A stretch of 58,636 nucleotides of DNA from Armatimonadota bacterium (GCA_019239955.1 JAFAZD010000110.1:1-58636), one strand, 5' to 3'; positions 9,486-18,892 are shown, counted from the first letter of the stretch. Notes: generated by a model from the sequence alone, not told the origin. Program-made: numbers and translations.

Positions 9486-10499
9486 ATGCCGCAACTTGTG
9501 ATCACGACCGTGATCGTCATTGTCGCCTTGATCGTCATCTCGCTGTTCTTCCAGTTCGTGCCGATCGGCCTCTGGATCACCTCCGTTTCCGCCGGAGTCA
9601 GCGGAGTCACTCCGGGTACGCTGTTCGGGATGCGGCTGCGGCGCGTGCCGCAGGATCGGGTCGTGCTGCCGCTGATCGCGGCCAGCAAGGCCGGCATCAA
9701 CGTCAACGCCAACCAGTTGGAGACGCACTACCTGGCGGGGGGGAACGTGGACCGGGTGGTCAACGCGCTCATCAGCGCGCACCGGGCGCAAATTCCCCTC
9801 ACCTTCGAGAAGGCGGCGGCCATTGACCTGGCGGGGCGCAACGTGCTGGAGGCCGTCCAGATGTCCGTCAACCCGAAGGTGATCGAGACGCCCAACGTCG
9901 CCGGGGTCGCCAGGAACGGGGTGGAGATGAAGGCGTTCGCGCGCGTCACCGTGCGGGCCAACATTGACCAGTTCGTCGGCGGGGCGGGCGAGCAGACCGT
10001 GCTGGCGCGCGTCGGCGAGGGCATCGTCACCACCATCGGCTCGGCCAACACGCATCTGGAAGTGATGGAAAAGCCGGACGCCATCTCCAAGACCGTGCTG
10101 GCCAAGGGATTGGACGCGGGAACGGCCTTTGAGATTCTGTCCATCGACATTGCGGACGTGGTGGTCGGGCAGAACATCGGCGCGCGGCTGCAGACGGACC
10201 AGGCCGAGGCGGACAAGCGGATCGCGCAGGCCAAGGCCGAGGAGCGGCGCGTGATGGCGGTCGCCCGCGAGCAGGAGATGAAGGCCTACACGCAGGAGAT
10301 GCAGGCCAAGGTGGTCGAGTCGCAGGCGCAGGTGCCGCAGGCGCTGGCGGACGCGCTGCGGGGCGGCAACCTGGGCGTGATGGATTACTACAGCCTCCGC
10401 AACCTACAGGCGGACACGGCGATGCGCTCCGGCATCAGCCGCATGGCCGGCGGCGGCGACGACGCGGGCGCGGGCAGCCTGCCGGGGTCCGGGGTGTAG
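9486..10499 (+). CDS. floA: Flotillin-like protein FloA (SPFH family)
   Basis: [16 protein letters not shown]...[12 protein letters not shown]...[32 protein letters not shown]...[46 protein letters not shown]. Confidence 0.92.
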   Translation: MPQLVITTVIVIVALIVISLFFQFVPIGLWITSVSAGVSGVTPGTLFGMRLRRVPQDRVVLPLIAASKAGINVNANQLETHYLAGGNVDRVVNALISAHRAQIPLTFEKAAAIDLAGRNVLEAVQMSVNPKVIETPNVAGVARNGVEMKAFARVTVRANIDQFVGGAGEQTVLARVGEGIVTTIGSANTHLEVMEKPDAISKTVLAKGLDAGTAFEILSIDIADVVVGQNIGARLQTDQAEADKRIAQAKAEERRVMAVAREQEMKAYTQEMQAKVVESQAQVPQALADALRGGNLGVMDYYSLRNLQADTAMRSGISRMAGGGDDAGAGSLPGSGV

Positions 10500-10552
10500 G
10501 CGGGGGAACAAGCGATCAGTGCCGGTCGTCCAACGCCCGGCTGTGAACGATC

Positions 10553-11014
10553 ATGCAGGGATTGGAATTCCTAGTCTTCGCGCTGGTGGTGCTGTTTTAC
10601 ATCATCCGCGCGATCTATCAGGGGATCAAGCGTCTGTCCGCGGCGGCACGCAAAGCCTTCGGGGCGGCCGGCCTGACGCCGATGGAGCAGCGGACGGCGG
10701 CGCGGCAGGTGCAAGGGCCAAGTCCGCGCCCGGAGGTGCGCCCGCGCCGGCCTGAGTTCGGGGGGCCGGCGGTGACGGGCCGGGCGGACAGCGCCCAGTT
10801 CCGGGCGCAGATGGCCCAGATCGAGGCGCAGGAGTCGCCTGGTCTGTCGGACGACGCGAGGCCCGCCGGTGCGGACGGCGGGAACGCCCCGCCTTTCGCT
10901 GCGCCCTTGTTCGCCAGCGGGGACGACCTCGTTCGGGCGGTGATTCTGCAAGAGATATTTGCCAGGCCGCTGTCGCAGCGGCGGCGCCCCACCGGGCTGC
11001 CGCCGGCCTCGTAA
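10553..11014 (+). CDS. Hypothetical single-pass membrane protein downstream of floA
   Basis: MQGLEFLVFALVVLFYIIRAIYQGIKRL N-terminal transmembrane segment; Pro/Arg-rich middle; conserved-looking DLVRAVILQEIF tail. Confidence 0.7.
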   Translation: MQGLEFLVFALVVLFYIIRAIYQGIKRLSAAARKAFGAAGLTPMEQRTAARQVQGPSPRPEVRPRRPEFGGPAVTGRADSAQFRAQMAQIEAQESPGLSDDARPAGADGGNAPPFAAPLFASGDDLVRAVILQEIFARPLSQRRRPTGLPPAS

Positions 11015-11203
11015 GAAAACCGGCCTTTTTTGCTTTCATTTCCCCGATTCATCTGGAATAATACTGGTTTTCCGCTGTTTTCCCACAAATTCGGTGGGTT
11101 AATCACGTCAACCAGCGAGAGTTTGGGTATACTCCGTCAGTAAGCAAGCGTGCTAACGTAAAATTAACAGGAAGGGCAGCACATCGCTGCATTGAGATGA
11201 GGA

Positions 11204-11920
11204 ATGCAATCGAACTCATTGCAATCTATTTTCGCGCAGGTGCCGAGCCTGCGCAGCCTGCCGGATGAGGCGCGGCGTCGGCTGGAACGGGCCGCCGAGC
11301 AGCGGCAGTACCGTCGCCGCCAGGTGATTCATTTTGCGGACCAGCCGGGGGATTATGTTTACCTCCTTTGCAGCGGCCGGGTCAAGATCTCGCGGGTGTC
11401 GGAGCAGGGGCGCGAGGTGACGCTGTATCTGGTGGAACCCGGCCAGCTGTTCGGCGAGGCGGCTCTGTCCGGTGCGGGCGAGCCGTATGGCGTGATGGCG
11501 GAGACGCAGGACGAGTCGCTCGTCTGCGCCTTCCGCCGGTCGGACTTCCTGGAGGCCTTCCATCCAATGCCGCAGGCGGTCATGGAATTACTTAAGGTGG
11601 TCAACGACCGCCGCGCGACGGCGGAGTCGAAGATCGCCGATCTGGTGTTTCTGGACGTGCCCAAGCGGCTGGCAAAGCTGCTGCTGCGGCTGTACGACCG
11701 GGCGAATGGCGAGGCCGGCAACGGGCTGATTTCGTCCAAATTCACGCACCAGGAGCTGGCGAACATGATCGGCAGCACACGGGAGACGACCACGCTCGTC
11801 CTGAATGAGTTCAAGCGCCGGGGCAGCATTGATTTCGCGGGGCGCAGGATCGTGATCCGCCGCCGGTCCGACCTGGAATCGCTGCTGAACCGCGAAACCG
11901 GCGAGAGCATGGCCGCGTGA
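11204..11920 (+). CDS. Crp/Fnr family transcriptional regulator
   Basis: cNMP-binding-like domain (YVYLLCSGRVKISRVSEQGREVTLYLVEPGQLFGEAAL) followed by an HTH (TRETTTLVLNEFKRRGSIDFAGRRIVI). Confidence 0.88.
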   Translation: MQSNSLQSIFAQVPSLRSLPDEARRRLERAAEQRQYRRRQVIHFADQPGDYVYLLCSGRVKISRVSEQGREVTLYLVEPGQLFGEAALSGAGEPYGVMAETQDESLVCAFRRSDFLEAFHPMPQAVMELLKVVNDRRATAESKIADLVFLDVPKRLAKLLLRLYDRANGEAGNGLISSKFTHQELANMIGSTRETTTLVLNEFKRRGSIDFAGRRIVIRRRSDLESLLNRETGESMAA

Positions 11921-11993
11921 GCGCCACCGTAGGGGTGAGCCTTGTGTCCACCCCTTCCGCGCCTATGTGCCCGTCCGGGTATAATCAGCCGGC

Positions 11994-12638
11994 ATGGAAC
12001 TCATTCTGGTCCGACACGGGCAGTCGGAGTACAACATCGGGCTGACACTGAATCTGGACAGTGCGCTGACACCGCTGGGGCGGGCGCAGGCGGAGCGGAC
12101 GGCGCGGCGGCTGATGGACGAGGGGCTGACCTTAGCCTATGCATCGCCGCTGCGTCGAACGCTGGAGACCATCCGTCCGATCTGCGCGGCCTGCCGGCTG
12201 CGGGCGGAAGTGTCCGCCGACGTCTGCGAGTTCTTTTCCAAGGATAACCTCGGCTATCACAGTTTTCAGGGCCTCAGCCCCAAGCAGATTGAGCGTGAAT
12301 TCCCCTTCGCCTACTTTGCCGACACCTTCCCCCGCGACCTGGTCTGGTGGCCGCAGCAGCTGGAGGACGGCGCGATGCTGTCGGCGCGGGCGGAGCGGGT
12401 CCGCGACGTGCTGCTGCGCCGGTACGCGGCGACCGACCATCGGACGCTGATCGTCTCCCACGCCGACACCGTCGGGCGGCTGATGGAGGCCTTCCTGCGC
12501 GTCTCCCCCTACCCCGAAAACCCGTCCTGGGTGGACAACTGCGCCGTGACGCGCCTGCACTGTCCCTCGGACATGGCCCAGCCGGCGACACTCCTCTACG
12601 CCAACGACACATCCCACCTGGCCGACCTGGAGGCCTGA
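11994..12638 (+). CDS. Histidine phosphatase family protein (phosphoglycerate mutase-like)
   Basis: MELILVRHGQSEYN...TPLGRAQAERTARRL...YASPLRRTLETI...LIVSHADTVGRLM. Confidence 0.88.
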   Translation: MELILVRHGQSEYNIGLTLNLDSALTPLGRAQAERTARRLMDEGLTLAYASPLRRTLETIRPICAACRLRAEVSADVCEFFSKDNLGYHSFQGLSPKQIEREFPFAYFADTFPRDLVWWPQQLEDGAMLSARAERVRDVLLRRYAATDHRTLIVSHADTVGRLMEAFLRVSPYPENPSWVDNCAVTRLHCPSDMAQPATLLYANDTSHLADLEA

Positions 12639-13483
12639 TGCCCATCGAGCGTCTGGACCGGGCGCTGGCGACGCGGGGGCTGGCGCGCAGCCGCACGGAG
12701 GCGCAGGCATTGATCCTCGCCGGTCAGGTGCGGGTGGACGGCCGGCCCGCCGAGAAGGCCGGTCAGAAAGTCACGGACGGGGCCGCGCTGTCGGTGGAGG
12801 GGGAGCGCCTGCCCTACGTCTCGCGCGGCGGCCTTAAACTGGCGGCGGCGCTGGACGCCTTCGGCGTCCCGGTCGCGGGTAGGATGGCGCTGGACGTGGG
12901 GGCCTCGACCGGCGGCTTCACGGACTGCCTGTTGCAGGGCGGGGCGGCGCGCGTGGCGGCCCTGGACGCCGGGCACGGGCAGATGGCCCCGGAAATCGCC
13001 GCCGATTCGCGCGTCCAGTCGCGCGAGGGCGTCAACGCTCGCTCCCTGTCCCCCGCCGACTTTGACGCCCCCTTTGATCTGGTCGTCGCCGACCTCTCCT
13101 TCATCTCCCTGACCCTGGTGCTGCCCGCGCTCGCCCCGCTGCTGCGGCCCGATGGCGACATGATCCTCCTGGTCAAGCCGCAGTTCGAGGTCGGGCAGGG
13201 CGGCGTGGGCAAGGGCGGCGTTGTCCGCGACCCATCGCTTCGGGAGGGGGCCGTCCGCCGCGTCTCCGAGGCCGCCGCCACGCTGGGGCTGGCAACGCGG
13301 GGCCGCATCAGCAGCCCGATCAAAGGCGGCGACGGCAACGAGGAATACCTGCTGTGGCTACAATCGCGTCCCGAAGGGGTCATCGGGGACGTGGCCGAGG
13401 CCGAGGCGGCGCAGGAGCCAGTAGACGGGGAGGGCGAGGACCATGTTGTAGAGGGTCTCGCCGCCGACCTTGTAGAGCCATAG
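12638..13483 (+). CDS. tlyA: TlyA family rRNA (cytidine-2'-O)-methyltransferase
   Basis: S4-like N-terminus (RLDRALATRGLARSRTEAQALILAGQVRVDG) plus ALDVGASTGGFTDCLLQGGA...VADLSFISLTLVLPAL...LVKPQFE. Start overlaps the upstream stop (TGATG). Confidence 0.88.
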   Translation: MPIERLDRALATRGLARSRTEAQALILAGQVRVDGRPAEKAGQKVTDGAALSVEGERLPYVSRGGLKLAAALDAFGVPVAGRMALDVGASTGGFTDCLLQGGAARVAALDAGHGQMAPEIAADSRVQSREGVNARSLSPADFDAPFDLVVADLSFISLTLVLPALAPLLRPDGDMILLVKPQFEVGQGGVGKGGVVRDPSLREGAVRRVSEAAATLGLATRGRISSPIKGGDGNEEYLLWLQSRPEGVIGDVAEAEAAQEPVDGEGEDHVVEGLAADLVEP

Positions 13484-13873
13484 GCGGAACGGGTGGCGGG
13501 CGATGCCGGGGGCCATCAGGACGTAGACGACCTCGGCGGTCAGCGTGGTCGCCAGCACGGCCAGGGGCGGGACCAGCGGGCTGTCGCGGATCAGGAAGCG
13601 CTGCAAGAATCCGGCCAGCGCGCCCGCCAGCGTCCGGCTGGCTAGGAAGGTGCCGAAGGTGGCGGGGATTAAAGCCGCGGTGAGCAGGCCGGCCCAGAGG
13701 CCCAGGAACGTGCCCCGACCGCCGCCCAGGAGCGTGGCCGCGCAGCCCAGCGTCACCAGCACGAAGTCCGGCTGCGCCCAGCGCAGGTGAACGGCGTGCG
13801 CCGCCCGGCCCTGTAGGCCGGCGGCCAGCAGGAGGGCGAGTATGCCCCAGGCCAGGGGACGCAGCGCGGTCAT
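13358..13873 (-). CDS. mreD: Rod shape-determining protein MreD
   Basis: Hydrophobic 171-aa protein immediately after mreC (4-nt overlap) and mreB. Confidence 0.8.
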   Translation of the reverse strand: MTALRPLAWGILALLLAAGLQGRAAHAVHLRWAQPDFVLVTLGCAATLLGGGRGTFLGLWAGLLTAALIPATFGTFLASRTLAGALAGFLQRFLIRDSPLVPPLAVLATTLTAEVVYVLMAPGIARHPFRLWLYKVGGETLYNMVLALPVYWLLRRLGLGHVPDDPFGTRL

Positions 13874-14715
13874 GGCGCCAGGAAGGCCTCTTCCAGATGG
13901 TCAAAGTCCACGGCCGGGCGGAGGGCGGCGGTCTTGACGGAGCGTGTCCGGTCCGACGAGACGGAGACCACGACGCCGAGGAGCAGGCCCTTGGGGAACA
14001 CCGTCCCCAGCCCCGACGTGACGACCCGGTCGCCGGGGCGCACGTCGGCGTCAATGCGCGGGAAGGTCAGCAGCAGGTGGCCCGCGCGGTCGCCCTGACA
14101 GATGCCGATGCGCGGCGTCCCTTTCTTGAGCGGCTGGCCGGGGCGCACGATTTCGGCCCCGGCGGAACTGCCGGTGTCGGTGAGCAGCAGGACGCTGCAC
14201 GCGCGCGGAGAGACGTCCAGTACCTGGCCGACCAACGCGCCGTCGGGAGACAGCACGATCTGCTGGGGGCGGACGCCGTCGCGTCCGCCCCGACCGAGAA
14301 TCAGGGTGTCGGTCTGGGGGGTGGGCTTGAGGGCGATGACCTCGGCGGCCAGCAGGCGGCGCGGGGAGCGCCTCTCGAAGCCGAGCAGGCGTCGCAGGCG
14401 GTCGTTCTCGGCCTGGGCCGCCATCAGCGCCGTGTTCTGAGCCTGCAGCGTCTCCGCCTCGGCCTGCAGCCGGGCGTTCTCGCGGGCCAGGCGCGGCCCC
14501 TGCGCCAGCGCCGTGACGTGCCCCTGCCACCACTGGCCCACCCCGAACAGCAGAGATTGCGTCGGCACCAGGGCGGCGTCGCGCACCACGCCGACGACGG
14601 GGTCGGCGCGGCCCGTGTGCGTCCGCTGCCGGTGCAGGGCCGTCAGGCCGGCGCACAGCAGCAGCGCCGCCGCCAGCCCCTGCCACTCCCTCCTCCCGCG
14701 CGCGCGATGCATCAT
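13870..14715 (-). CDS. mreC: Rod shape-determining protein MreC
   Basis: Coiled coil ENARLQAEAETLQAQNTALMAAQAENDRLRRLLGF, then VIALKPTPQTDTLILGRGGRDGV...GDRVVTSGLGTVFPKGLLLGVV. Confidence 0.88.
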   Translation of the reverse strand: MMHRARGRREWQGLAAALLLCAGLTALHRQRTHTGRADPVVGVVRDAALVPTQSLLFGVGQWWQGHVTALAQGPRLARENARLQAEAETLQAQNTALMAAQAENDRLRRLLGFERRSPRRLLAAEVIALKPTPQTDTLILGRGGRDGVRPQQIVLSPDGALVGQVLDVSPRACSVLLLTDTGSSAGAEIVRPGQPLKKGTPRIGICQGDRAGHLLLTFPRIDADVRPGDRVVTSGLGTVFPKGLLLGVVVSVSSDRTRSVKTAALRPAVDFDHLEEAFLAP

Positions 14716-14731
14716 CTTGGCCCCCGATCCC

Positions 14732-15799
14732 TCACCGGCCCGACAGCAGGAAGCCGTCGCCGTTGCTCTCCTCGCGGCGCAGGGACGGGTTGCGGTGGAT
14801 CATCTCCAGGTACTTGCCCGTGCCCAGCACGACGCAGGAGAGCGGGTCGGGCGCGATGTGGACGGGCATCCCGGTCTCCCGGCAGATCAGCCGGTCCAGG
14901 CCGCGCAGCAGCGCCCCCCCGCCGGCCAGCACGATGCCGTGGTCCATGATGTCGGCGGCGAGCTCGGGCGGCGTGTCCTCCAGGGTCTCCTTGACGGTCT
15001 CCACGATCGCGCCGACGGGCTCGCTGATGGCCTCCCGAATCTCGCAGGACGAGACGACGGCGGAGCGGGGCAGCCCGGAGACCAGGTCGCGCCCGCGCAG
15101 CTCCAGGGTCAGCTCCTCCCCCAGCGGGTAGGCCGAGCCGATGCTGATCTTGCAGTCCTCGGCGGTGCGGTCGCCGATGAACAGACTGAAGGCCTGGCGG
15201 ACGTAGGAGACGATGGCCTCGTCAATTTCGTCGCCCGCCACCCGGATGGAGCGGGCGGCGACGATGCCGCCCAGAGAAATGACGGCCACCTCGGACGTGC
15301 CGCCGCCGATGTCCACGATCATGGAGCCGACCGGCTCCTCGACGGGCAGCCCGGCCCCGATGGCGGCGGCGAACGGCTCCTCGATGGTGAAGGCCTCCTT
15401 GGCCCCCGCCTTCTTGGCGGCCTCGATGACGGCCATCTTCTCGACCTCGGTGATGCCCGAGGGAATGCCGACGACGACCGTGGGGTGGACGAACCCCTTG
15501 CGCCGGTGGACCTTCTCGATGAAGTAGCGCATCATGCGCTCGGTCTGGTCGAAGTCGGCGATGACGCCGTCTTTGAGGGGGCGGATGGCGACGATGGAGC
15601 CGGGGGTGCGCCCCAGCATCCGCTTGGCCTCCTCGCCGACGCTGAGGACCTCGTTGGTCTGCTTCTTGATGGCGACCACGCTCGGCTCGCGCAGCAGGAT
15701 GCCGCGCCCCTGGACGTGGACCAGGGTGTTGGCCGTGCCCAGGTCAATGCCCATGTCGCGGGAGAAATGGCCGAAGTAGCGCCGGAGAAAATTAAACAT
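14732..15799 (-). CDS. mreB: Rod shape-determining protein MreB
   Basis: [29 protein letters not shown]...[26 protein letters not shown]...[21 protein letters not shown]...[18 protein letters not shown]. Confidence 0.95.
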   Translation of the reverse strand: MFNFLRRYFGHFSRDMGIDLGTANTLVHVQGRGILLREPSVVAIKKQTNEVLSVGEEAKRMLGRTPGSIVAIRPLKDGVIADFDQTERMMRYFIEKVHRRKGFVHPTVVVGIPSGITEVEKMAVIEAAKKAGAKEAFTIEEPFAAAIGAGLPVEEPVGSMIVDIGGGTSEVAVISLGGIVAARSIRVAGDEIDEAIVSYVRQAFSLFIGDRTAEDCKISIGSAYPLGEELTLELRGRDLVSGLPRSAVVSSCEIREAISEPVGAIVETVKETLEDTPPELAADIMDHGIVLAGGGALLRGLDRLICRETGMPVHIAPDPLSCVVLGTGKYLEMIHRNPSLRREESNGDGFLLSGR

Positions 15800-15868
15800 G
15801 AATGAGGACGGGTCTCCTGATCCGGGCAGCGCGCCCACAAGGATGTCTGCTACGGACGCACCGCCTCT

Positions 15869-15874
15869 ATTATA
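15869..15874 (-). promoter_or_regulatory. Candidate extended -10 of the mreBCD promoter
   Basis: Reverse strand TGTGCTATAATAG (TGN-TATAAT) about 70 nt upstream of the mreB ATG. Confidence 0.45.
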
Positions 15875-15918
15875 GCACAAATGCCGGCGGCCCGCCATTG
15901 CCATTTGTCCACGCTCCG

Positions 15919-15946
15919 TTTACACATTCCCCCTAGCGGGTATGCT
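15919..15946 (+). promoter_or_regulatory. Candidate sigma70-type promoter
   Basis: TTTACA - 16 nt - TATGCT, upstream of a GGAGGAG ribosome-binding site and the ATG at 15975. Confidence 0.55.
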
Positions 15947-15974
15947 CTTTGTACCTATCGGGAGGAGTTCAAAC

Positions 15975-17045
15975 ATGGCTGCCCAGCGAGTGTATGCGCT
16001 GTTTCAGGACGTGGCCGATGCCGAGCGGGCCATCGGCGCTTTGGAGGATCACGGCGTCCCGCGCGCCAACGTTGGCGTCGCCGCCCGCCGACCCGCCGAG
16101 GGCGACGAGGCCGCCCGCGTCCGCGAGGGTTTCACCCGTGTCACCGACCGCCAGGACGAGCGCCTGGGCCAGCCGGTGGCCGCGTATGAGCCCCAGCCCG
16201 GCACCCTGCCGCCGCCGGCCCTGGCCCCCACCGCCGCGCCCGCGTCCAGCGTGGACACGCCGCAGAACGTGGAGGCGGTCGGCAAGGAGGGCCTCACCAC
16301 CACGACGCCGCAGGACGCCGCCGCCGGGGCCGCCGTGGGAACCGGGGTCGGCCTGGTCACGGGCCTGCTCGCGGCGGCCGCCGCCCTGACCATTCCCGGC
16401 CTGGGGCTGGTCCTGGCCGGCGGCGCGCTGGCCGCCGCCGCCGGGGCCGCCGTCGGCACCACGGTCGCCGGCGCGGCCGTCGGCGGCGTGGTCGGCTACC
16501 TGCGCGACATGGGGATGCCGGAGCAGGCCGCCTCCCGCTACGCCGACCGCATCGCCGAGGGCGACTACCTGGTCACCGCGCTCATTGACTCGGCGCAGTA
16601 CGACGACGTCAAGCGCCTGCTGCTCAAGTACAACGCCGCCGGGGTGGACGTCGATGTCCTCGCCGCCGGGGAGGCGATCACCGAGGCGCGCGGGGCCGAC
16701 CCGGCCATCGCCGAGGAGCTGCGCCAGCCGCCCGTCCGGCCGATGACTGCCGCCGAGGCCGCCGCCGCCGGCGAGCTGAACCCGCCCGCCCCCTCCAACA
16801 CGGTCCTCACGCCCGCCCCTGCCGACACCGTTGTCACCGCGCCCCCTGCCGGCCCGCGCATCGTCACCGAGGCCCTGGACGGCACGCCCCTCATTCCCGC
16901 CCAGGTCGTGGACACCCCGGCGGAAACACCCGTGACGGTCCCGGTCGGGCGCACGCCCGACGAGGAGGCCGCGCACCAGGAGCGCCTCCGCCAAGTCGAG
17001 CAGGCCCGCATCGAACGCGCCCGTCAGGGCGAGTCGCCGTCCTAA
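15975..17045 (+). CDS. Stress-protein-like protein with glycine-zipper segment (YflT/general stress-like N-terminus)
   Basis: MAAQRVYALFQDVADAERAIGALEDHGVPRANVGVAAR; central Gly/Ala-rich hydrophobic AAGAAVGTGVGLVTGLLAAAAALTIPGLGLVLAGGALAAAAGAAVGTTVAGAAVGGVVGYL; strong RBS. Confidence 0.65.
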   Translation: MAAQRVYALFQDVADAERAIGALEDHGVPRANVGVAARRPAEGDEAARVREGFTRVTDRQDERLGQPVAAYEPQPGTLPPPALAPTAAPASSVDTPQNVEAVGKEGLTTTTPQDAAAGAAVGTGVGLVTGLLAAAAALTIPGLGLVLAGGALAAAAGAAVGTTVAGAAVGGVVGYLRDMGMPEQAASRYADRIAEGDYLVTALIDSAQYDDVKRLLLKYNAAGVDVDVLAAGEAITEARGADPAIAEELRQPPVRPMTAAEAAAAGELNPPAPSNTVLTPAPADTVVTAPPAGPRIVTEALDGTPLIPAQVVDTPAETPVTVPVGRTPDEEAAHQERLRQVEQARIERARQGESPS

Positions 17046-17050
17046 TGATC

Positions 17051-17081
17051 TGGCAGGGGCGGCCCGTCGGGTCGCCCCTGC
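17051..17081. terminator. Hairpin after the stress-like gene, candidate terminator (family D repeat)
   Basis: ggcaggggcggcccgtcgggtcgcccctgcc begins just after the stop at 17045; no U-tract. Confidence 0.45.
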
Positions 17082-17153
17082 CGATCCTGTGCCTGTCTCC
17101 ATATAATGCACAAAAAGGGCACGGTGCTCCGTGCCCTGGATAACAAAACATCT

Positions 17154-17260
17154 ATAGACCTCTTGCAGAAGGGCAACCACGCAGGGTTGCCCCTCCCCAC
17201 CCGCCACCGTAGGGGCGGTCCTGCGTGGCCGCCCTCTTCCTCCTTATGCAAGAGGTCTTA
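17154..17260. repeat. Palindromic element with AGACCTCTTGCA / TGCAAGAGGTCTT termini, abutting tRNA-Glu
   Basis: Outer inverted repeat agacctcttgca...tgcaagaggtctta enclosing two GTAGGGGC/GGGTTGCCCC-like units. Confidence 0.65.
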
Positions 17261-17264
17261 TGAA

Positions 17265-17337
17265 TAGCCCGTGCGGGACTCGAACCCGCGATCTTCTCCT
17301 TGAAAGGGAGACGTCCTAACCGCTAGACTAACGGGCC
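17265..17337 (-). tRNA. tRNA-Glu (anticodon UUC)
   Basis: Reverse strand GGCCCGTTAGTCTAGCGGTTAGGACGTCTCCCTTTCAAGGAGAAGATCGCGGGTTCGAGTCCCGCACGGGCTA folds as a cloverleaf; anticodon loop CTTTCAA. Confidence 0.93.
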
Positions 17338-17981
17338 GTAAGTGCCAAGTCCATCCATGCGGATAACTTCTGGCGGATTACCGTTGTGTTAGAGCGTAAC
17401 TGACACGTTCCGTATGGCTGCAAGTTCCCCTTCTGGCCGCTGCTTGCCCGACTCACCGCATCACGGGTCATGTGGAACTGCGACTCTGGCAAGCCTGTCA
17501 CTTTCCGCCAGTAGCCTTCCGCAACATCTTTAGACAGACCTGGGTGAAGGTGAATAGCGACGCGGACATTTTCGCGTGGTATGCCGATCTTGAGGAAGAA
17601 TTGCAACCCCTTCTGAATGACGCGGGGATCACAGTTGGTGATACGAACCTCGTTCTGTTTGGTTTTCGATCCTTCTCCGATATAGAGGGCCAACCCGAAC
17701 ATGAAGTCCGCATCGAACCGTAAGTGCTGAAACTCTTCTTCCGCCTCCCGGTGATGCTGCGACCAGCGTTGGTCGCGCTTTGCCCGCATGATGACGCGGA
17801 ACTTCTCACGCCCGGCGTTACGAGCGCCCTTCAGCCGCAGTTGCTGTTCTTCCGTCAGGAAGATGTCCCGTAGCCAGAGGCTCAGTGTCCCTTTGGAGAC
17901 AGGAATCTGCTCCAAGATTTCCCGGTAACTGTGGCCCTGCAAGCGCATCTCGCGCGCCCGCTGCTTTTCCTCCGCTTTCAT
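17328..17981 (-). CDS. HTH plus LAGLIDADG-like fold hypothetical protein overlapping tRNA-Glu
   Basis: MKAEEKQRAREMRLQGHSYREILEQIPVSKGTLSLWL (HTH) then FMFGLALYIGEGSKTKQNEVRITNCDPRVIQKGLQFFLKIGI, resembling LAGLIDADG-type 'GLYxGEG...NSDP' segments. TAG stop at 17330-17328 lies inside the tRNA. Confidence 0.65.
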   Translation of the reverse strand: MKAEEKQRAREMRLQGHSYREILEQIPVSKGTLSLWLRDIFLTEEQQLRLKGARNAGREKFRVIMRAKRDQRWSQHHREAEEEFQHLRFDADFMFGLALYIGEGSKTKQNEVRITNCDPRVIQKGLQFFLKIGIPRENVRVAIHLHPGLSKDVAEGYWRKVTGLPESQFHMTRDAVSRASSGQKGNLQPYGTCQLRSNTTVIRQKLSAWMDLALTAR

Positions 17982-18103
17982 GCCATCCGCCCCTCCCTGG
18001 ACGGGGGTATCATACCCGAACCGCCCGGCCGTTGTCAACTCTGGCGGCTGACCTTGGCCGGGCGGCGGGCGTGCGGGCGCATATCCGCAAGAGGAAAGAA
18101 TGA

Positions 18104-18892
18104 TCAGCGCAGGGGCAGGGCGGCCAGCGCGCGCATCTGCTCGGGCAGGACGCGGCGGGCGCCGGCGAAGTGGTGCTGATAATAGGCGCTGTTCAGGTCG
18201 TCCATCCGGACGCCCCGGTGCGGGTTGGCGGCATGGATGAACCGCCCGCTGCCGGCGTAGATGCCGACGTGGGAGATGCCGCGCTTGTACGTGTTCTTGA
18301 AGAACACCAGGTCGCCCGGCTCCATGTCCTGCGGCGCGACGGGCTGGGCGTGCCAGAACTGATCCGCCGCGGTGCGCGGCAGCGAGACGCCGCCGGCGTT
18401 GCCCAGGATGTAGCGCACGAAGCCGGAGCAGTCGAAGCCCGAGCGGGACGTGCCGCCCATCACGTAGCGCGTCCCCCGAAACGCATAGGCGGCCATCACC
18501 ACGTTGCCGCTGGTCAGCGCCTGGTTCTGGGTCGCCAGGCGGGCCCGCGCGACCTGCTGCCGGGCCTGGATGGTCGCCAGATGCGCCGCGTGGGCCGCCT
18601 GGCGGGCCTGTATGTGCTGCTCATGCCGCGCCAGGCGGACCAGGCGGTTGGCGACATGCTCCTCACGGCGCGTCATCGGCCGCGCCTGGACGGCGGCCAG
18701 GGAGATCAGCAGCGACGCCGCCGCGCCCAGCGCGACGAGGGAGCCGCCGAGGCGGCGGGAGGAACAGAGGGAAGAAGGACGGGACGAGTTGGAAGCCGGG
18801 AGCGGCTTGGAGAGCAGCGCGGTCAAGACTCGGAGCGACAAAGGCCGGAGTTCCTTTCGGATGCATCTTTGGATCGCCGGGCGGTGTTCCAC
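18104..18892 (-). CDS. C40 family peptidase (NlpC/P60 cell-wall hydrolase)
   Basis: YVMGGTSRSGFDCSGFVRYILGNAGGVSLPRTAADQF...PGDLVFFKNTYKRGISHVGIYAGSGRFIHAANPHRGV. Start uncertain: the GTG at 18892 overlaps a hairpin; an in-frame TTG preceded by AAGGAA is an alternative about 50 nt downstream. Confidence 0.85.
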   Translation of the reverse strand: MEHRPAIQRCIRKELRPLSLRVLTALLSKPLPASNSSRPSSLCSSRRLGGSLVALGAAASLLISLAAVQARPMTRREEHVANRLVRLARHEQHIQARQAAHAAHLATIQARQQVARARLATQNQALTSGNVVMAAYAFRGTRYVMGGTSRSGFDCSGFVRYILGNAGGVSLPRTAADQFWHAQPVAPQDMEPGDLVFFKNTYKRGISHVGIYAGSGRFIHAANPHRGVRMDDLNSAYYQHHFAGARRVLPEQMRALAALPLR

